Assembly: GCF_000380505.1 (NCBI RefSeq)
Contig: NZ_AQYH01000015.1
Span: 1-41,148 of the forward strand
DNA length: 41,148 bases
Reading direction: 5' to 3'
Source of the DNA: Kaistia granuli DSM 23481
GTDB lineage: Bacteria; Pseudomonadota; Alphaproteobacteria; Rhizobiales; Kaistiaceae
Position 1 is the stretch's first letter; each line of letters starts with the position of its first letter. The notes beneath the pieces are model-generated. The model ran no database searches. It was given only the letters and a program-made list of their open reading frames with translations, and was not told the DNA's origin. The position numbers and the translations under genes were made by a program. This document shows, in pieces, positions 38,596-41,148 of the stretch.

Positions 38596-39662
38596 TGCCA
38601 ACTCCCCCGCTATCCAAACAGGTGGCGGAAGCCACAGTCGCCCTCGTTCAGCAACATGTCGACGCCGGGTTCAAGCTGGGCGGCACACCCAGTGCCGTAG
38701 AAGCCGCCGGCCGCGCCGCGGTGAAGGCCGGCGTGGTGAAGTCGGTTCGGACCTTCGTCACCCGCTACCGGGCCGCGCTCGACAATTTCGATCTCGCCGC
38801 CAAGCCGGCAGAGCCGAAAGACCAGTTCACCACCTACGAGACCATTCACGCGCCTCTGAGCAAGCCCAGGGTGCGCGTTCAGGCGATCACCCACGCTGCG
38901 CCACCAGAAGGCCCAATCGTCCGCGTCCTCGGCATTGGTGACGTCCATTGCAAGCCCGGCCGCACCCATGAGCCCGTGATCCTGGCCGCCCGCCACGCCG
39001 CGGCGACCAAGCCCGACCGGATCGTCTGCATCGGGGACTATGCCTCACTCGATAGCTGCTCGTTCCATCCGGCTAAGGGCAGCGCCAAGGATAGCGAGCG
39101 ACCAGCGTTCCATGAGGAACTTGCGGCTTTAGAGGACAGTCTTGAGGCTTTCGACAGCGAATGCCCAGCGGACATCCCCCGCGACATTACTCTCGGCAAT
39201 CACGAGCACCGCGCCTGGCGGATGGCGAACGCAGATCCACGCGTGGCGGGTGATTTCCCGCTCCGAATCGATCAGGCCTTTAGCCGTTACCGCTGGAAGA
39301 CCCACGAGTACGGGAAGTGGCTCTATCTCTATGGGGTCGGCTTCGTCCACGTGCCGCTCAATCAGATGGGGCGCGAATATGGCGGGAAGCACTCGGAAAA
39401 CACCATCGGCAACGACGCGACGCATTCCGTTGTCTGGGGCCATGATCATCGCTTCCGGCACAAGACCGTGGCGAAGCTGGGCCCGAACAACCGGATCACC
39501 CTGACCAACCTCGGCACCTGCATGCCGTGGGGCCAGGTCGAGGACTACAACGTCGGAACGACCGGCTGGACCTATGGCGTTGCGGATCTCGCGATCCAGA
39601 ACGGCATCGTGATCTCGGCGCGCTTCTATGATCAGCTCGAACTGAGGGCTCTCTATGGCTAG
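38595..39662 (+). CDS. Calcineurin-like metallophosphoesterase
   Basis: A protein of 355 residues. Metal-binding motifs occur in order: GDVH (115-118), GDYASLD (147-153), GNHEH (201-205) and GHDH (282-285). These define a two-metal phosphoesterase. The N-terminal 70 residues are helical with an HTH-like look (AAGRAAVKAGVVKSVRTFVT). The substrate is unknown; nucleotide or nucleic-acid phosphates fit. The gene is TGATG-coupled to the exported protein. It is unusual in a lysis block. Confidence 0.88.
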   Translation: MPTPPLSKQVAEATVALVQQHVDAGFKLGGTPSAVEAAGRAAVKAGVVKSVRTFVTRYRAALDNFDLAAKPAEPKDQFTTYETIHAPLSKPRVRVQAITHAAPPEGPIVRVLGIGDVHCKPGRTHEPVILAARHAAATKPDRIVCIGDYASLDSCSFHPAKGSAKDSERPAFHEELAALEDSLEAFDSECPADIPRDITLGNHEHRAWRMANADPRVAGDFPLRIDQAFSRYRWKTHEYGKWLYLYGVGFVHVPLNQMGREYGGKHSENTIGNDATHSVVWGHDHRFRHKTVAKLGPNNRITLTNLGTCMPWGQVEDYNVGTTGWTYGVADLAIQNGIVISARFYDQLELRALYG

Positions 39663-39861
39663 TTCCGCCCGCCTCGAATTCGACCGCGGCAAGCTCATCC
39701 TTCACAGCGACGGCCCTTGGCAGGAACTGACCGAGTACGAATTCCTGCATCTGTTCGCGTCGTGCTGCGACGCCGGCCGGGCCCTAGCGATGCACAAGGT
39801 CTACCCGCCGGCCACTGATTACACCCAGGCAGTGTTCCCTCCGGAGCCCCAGCTGCCCTAG
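39655..39861 (+). CDS. Hypothetical protein (68 aa)
   Basis: The product (LEFDRGKLILHSDGPWQELT, EFLHLFASCCDAGRALAMHK) overlaps the phosphoesterase gene by eight bases. It has a tandem cysteine pair but no clear motif. Unknown role. Confidence 0.55.
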   Translation: MASSARLEFDRGKLILHSDGPWQELTEYEFLHLFASCCDAGRALAMHKVYPPATDYTQAVFPPEPQLP

Positions 39862-39991
39862 CCGTCGCCTTTCCTCAGAAAGTTTTGAGGCCGTTTCTTT
39901 CTGATCTGCCACTTCGGCAGGCGACCTGGGCGCCTTCCTCGACAAGGTGAGCGGGCTTACCCAGATCTCACTCGCCTGATAGCCTCAGGCC
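39862..39991. other. Intergenic with weak hairpins
   Basis: CCTCA (39873-39877) pairs with TGAGG (39886-39890), followed by CCGTTTCTTT, a weak terminator for the late genes. A second hairpin, CTGCC/GGCAG, lies at 39906-39920. An open fragment (39905-39979) reads DLGAFLDKVSGLTQISLA but has no start codon, so it may be a gene relic. Confidence 0.35.
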
Positions 39992-40093
39992 ATGCTGCTC
40001 CGAACCCTCGTCTATGCCGGCATCGTCGCGCTGAGCCTGCTGCTCTGGTGGTCCTGGATCAAGCTCGCCTCAGACATCATCGGTTGGGTGTGA
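39992..40093 (+). CDS. 33-residue membrane peptide
   Basis: Starts MLLRTLVYAGIVALSLLLWW and ends SDIIGWV, a single membrane helix. CAGG precedes the ATG. Its end overlaps the converging zinc-ribbon gene by 17 bases. It is similar in design to the small protein at 40828-40953, but not in sequence. Could be a small holin-type peptide; uncertain. Confidence 0.42.
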   Translation: MLLRTLVYAGIVALSLLLWWSWIKLASDIIGWV

Positions 40094-40319
40094 ACTTGGG
40101 CAGGTGAGGGTGTATCCGCATCGAGCAGTTGGCCGAGCCGCAGTGGGAGCACTTGAGTAGCCCGCGCCCGATCTGTCTTGGCCCTTTGACAGGTGCATCC
40201 ATCCCGTACCGCTCCGCCATCGCAGGCATGTCCACCTCGACCGCCGACTTGTTGCACTCGTGGCAATAGGCGTAGAGGCGATATTCGCCGTCGATGATCT
40301 CTCGGATGGTCCCGGTCAT
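40077..40319 (-). CDS. Small zinc-ribbon-like protein
   Basis: A protein of 80 residues with two cysteine knuckles, CHEC (about 19-22) and CSHC (about 57-60), plus a nearby NCSM, in the pattern of a four-Cys zinc ribbon. It may bind DNA, RNA or protein. AAGGA lies just before ATG 40319; the longer frame to 40436 adds sequence with no good site. It reads away from the structured RNA at 40452 and may be regulated together with it. Confidence 0.65.
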   Translation of the reverse strand: MTGTIREIIDGEYRLYAYCHECNKSAVEVDMPAMAERYGMDAPVKGPRQIGRGLLKCSHCGSANCSMRIHPHLPKFTPNR

Positions 40320-40440
40320 GTTCCTTTTTTGTTCACGGAAAGCGATGGCCGTCAAGAGTGATTTCCAAAACGCTTGAAACCGGCTGAAAATGGCAGAGTT
40401 CTGCGCCCGGTTGCCGATTCCCTTTCGATTCGGCATGGGG

Positions 40441-40446
40441 TAGAAT
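40441..40446 (+). promoter_or_regulatory. -10 element of the structured-RNA promoter
   Basis: TAGAAT matches the -10 consensus at five of six bases. A start seven bases on would be about 40453, where the first RNA stem begins. A clear -35 at 16-18 bp was not seen (TTGCCG lies 24 bp upstream). An inverted repeat (TGCCGA 40412-40417 and TCGGCA 40430-40435) lies just upstream. Confidence 0.4.
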
Positions 40447-40451
40447 GCGGG

Positions 40452-40815
40452 CGACGCGGCAGGCGCTGGAGCAACGGCTTACCTGAGGACGTTCGGGGCA
40501 CCCGCCAGGGGCCGCGTCAACAGTTCGATTTCGACGCGGCGGCGCTGAAGGAAGCGCGGAGTGACTGGCCCCCGGAGTGCACCCGACCAGCACGAGCACC
40601 TTAGGTAAGCCGGTATCAAGCCCGGCCCGCGTCGATCCTATCGCTCACGCTTCGGTGTGAGCCACGACAAGGTGCGTGACACGGTGAAATTCTGCCTGCC
40701 GTAGAGCGTCCTGCAGATTTACAGGACGGATCGCCTTGTGGGGTTCGCTGGCAGGCCCCACCGCGCCGACCATCATCAGCCCGGCTCTGTCTTCGGACGG
40801 GGCCGGGCTTTTTTG
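40452..40815 (+). ncRNA. Putative structured non-coding RNA
   Basis: No gene is supported on the plus strand here, yet nested pairings fill the segment. Outer stem CGACGCGG (40452-40459) pairs with CCGCGTCG (40627-40634). CGGCTTACCTGAGG (40475-40488) pairs with CCTTAGGTAAGCCG (40599-40612), 14 bp. Inside are TCGGG-GCAC-CC with GG-a-GTGC-a-CCCGA, GCCAG/CTGGC, GCCGCGTC/GACGCGGC and GCGCT/AGCGC. A second part has a cUUCGg hairpin (40643-40662), CGTCCTG/CAGGACG (40707-40728) and GTGGGG/CCCCAC, whose loop GGCAGG can pair with CCTGCC (40695-40700) as a pseudoknot. It ends in a strong terminator. I do not recognise a known class. Confidence 0.62.
40778..40814 (+). terminator. UUCG-loop intrinsic terminator
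   Basis: A 14-bp stem starts AGCCCGGC (40778-40785), continues TCTGTC and closes on TTCG; the other strand ends GCCGGGCT (40802-40809). It includes G-U pairs and no mismatch, and six T follow. It ends a rightward transcript that contains no gene after 40093, the best evidence that a non-coding RNA is made here. Confidence 0.92.
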
Positions 40816-40827
40816 CGTTTCGCTGCC

Positions 40828-40953
40828 TCACCACCCCGCCACCGATCTCACCAGTTTGAACACCCCAGCACCCAACTGCCAGAGCAGCATAGCCCATAGG
40901 CCGATCACTACGATCCAGCCGGCGATAGGTATGCGGAGGCGGCGGTAGGACAT
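40828..40953 (-). CDS. 41-residue membrane protein
   Basis: Reads MSYRRLRIPIAGWIVVIGLW and continues as a hydrophobic helix, then FKLVRSVAGW. The positive N-terminus and single helix suggest an inner-membrane peptide. GGAG lies five bases before ATG 40953. It lies between the RNA terminator and attR and points leftward, so it is likely expressed in the lysogen. Function unknown. Confidence 0.52.
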   Translation of the reverse strand: MSYRRLRIPIAGWIVVIGLWAMLLWQLGAGVFKLVRSVAGW

Positions 40954-40982
40954 GGGGGCTCCGGAACGTTCGCGGAACATCG

Positions 40983-41007
40983 TGCACGGATTTTGCACGA
41001 GTGCACG
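40983..41007. repeat. Right arm-type repeat
   Basis: The same 18-mer as at 112-129 (TGCACGGATTTTGCACGA) occupies 40983-41000, and a third TGCACG follows at 41002-41007. It is about 100 bp from the right core; the left copy is about 60 bp from the left core. In circular phage DNA both would flank attP. Confidence 0.55.
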
Positions 41008-41099
41008 TGCAGTTTCACGCTTCGTTCTGCCCAAATGTGCCAGGTGGCTTAGCTAGGGCGTTTCTAGCTTGGCAGTAAGTATTTGATTTTATTGAGGGA

Positions 41100-41148
41100 A
41101 ATGGTGCTGCAAGAGAGGATTGAACTCTCGACCTCTCCCTTACCAAGG
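41100..41148. other. attR core
   Basis: Exact copy of 1-49. The window stops at the end of the repeat, so the host flank is not visible. As the core is the 3' half of a minus-strand tRNA, the intact tRNA must extend to the right. Confidence 0.93.
41102..41148 (-). tRNA. tRNA-Thr(GGT), 3' part only
   Basis: Read on the minus strand: CC-TTGGTAA-GG of the anticodon arm (anticodon GGT), the rest of the anticodon stem GGGAG, variable loop AGGTC, T-stem GAGAG/CTCTC with TTCAATC, acceptor strand TTGCAGC, then ACCA. The 5' half lies outside the window. Prophage insertion restores this 3' part, keeping the tRNA functional. Confidence 0.88.

Noticed and set aside
40452-40815. RNase P RNA or tmRNA
   Set aside because: The conserved core sequences of these RNAs are not present, and the end is an intrinsic terminator, not a tRNA-like CCA end.
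40616-40987. Minus-strand frame across the structured RNA
   Set aside because: Arg/Gly/Pro-rich without a start signal. It runs antisense through the terminator hairpin and the stems.

Overview
The window is one complete prophage, bounded by a perfect 49-bp direct repeat (1-49 and 41100-41148). On the minus strand the repeat reads as the 3' half of tRNA-Thr(GGT), from anticodon loop to CCA. The 5' half of the tRNA lies beyond the right edge, so the right copy belongs to the intact gene and the left copy is the remnant. A tyrosine integrase sits directly inside the left end. The GC-rich sequence, a DUF982 protein, alphaproteobacterial-style small phage proteins and the P22-type head genes suggest a temperate podovirus of a Hyphomicrobiales/Rhizobiales host. 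The host is inferred, not seen.

Layout. (1) 51-5944, minus strand: integrase, excisionase-like HTH protein, a chain of overlapping accessory genes and a cytosine-C5 DNA methyltransferase, apparently read from a leftward promoter near 6002-6028. (2) 6000-7000: lysogeny switch with an S24-type CI repressor, a Cro-like protein and matching operators over both promoters. (3) 7.2-14 kb, plus strand: small membrane peptides, regulators, a PD-(D/E)XK resolvase-like protein, a Sak4-like ATPase, an SSB-like protein, a Cas4/RecB-like nuclease and a primase-helicase, then a dense GGTGGC/GCCACC repeat region that could be the origin. (4) 14-16.7 kb: small accessory genes, then a probable late promoter followed at once by a strong GNRA-loop hairpin. 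(5) 16.7-29.1 kb: P22-like packaging and head module (terminase, portal, scaffold, coat, gp4-like and gp10-like tail proteins, ejection-type proteins). (6) 29.0-30.5 kb: a reversed cassette of small membrane or exported proteins, including a Rap1a/Tai-like protein, that looks like a lysogenic-conversion (moron) block. (7) 30.6-36.6 kb: collar and tail-fibre genes, with two fibres sharing a paralogous N-terminal anchor, one of them collagen-like. (8) 36.6-39.9 kb: lysis genes (GH19-type endolysin with a membrane tail, overlapping Rz/Rz1-like spanins, holin-like protein) and a metallophosphoesterase. (9) 40-41.1 kb: a zinc-ribbon protein, a small membrane protein and, between them, a non-coding segment that folds into a nested multi-stem RNA ending in a UUCG-loop terminator.

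The most interesting item is this putative structured RNA (about 40452-40815). Next are the repeated duplication of gene-junction sequences around small genes, paired integrase arm-like repeats near both ends, and a probable frameshift that fuses two accessory genes. All calls come from reading the sequence; no database search or folding program was run.
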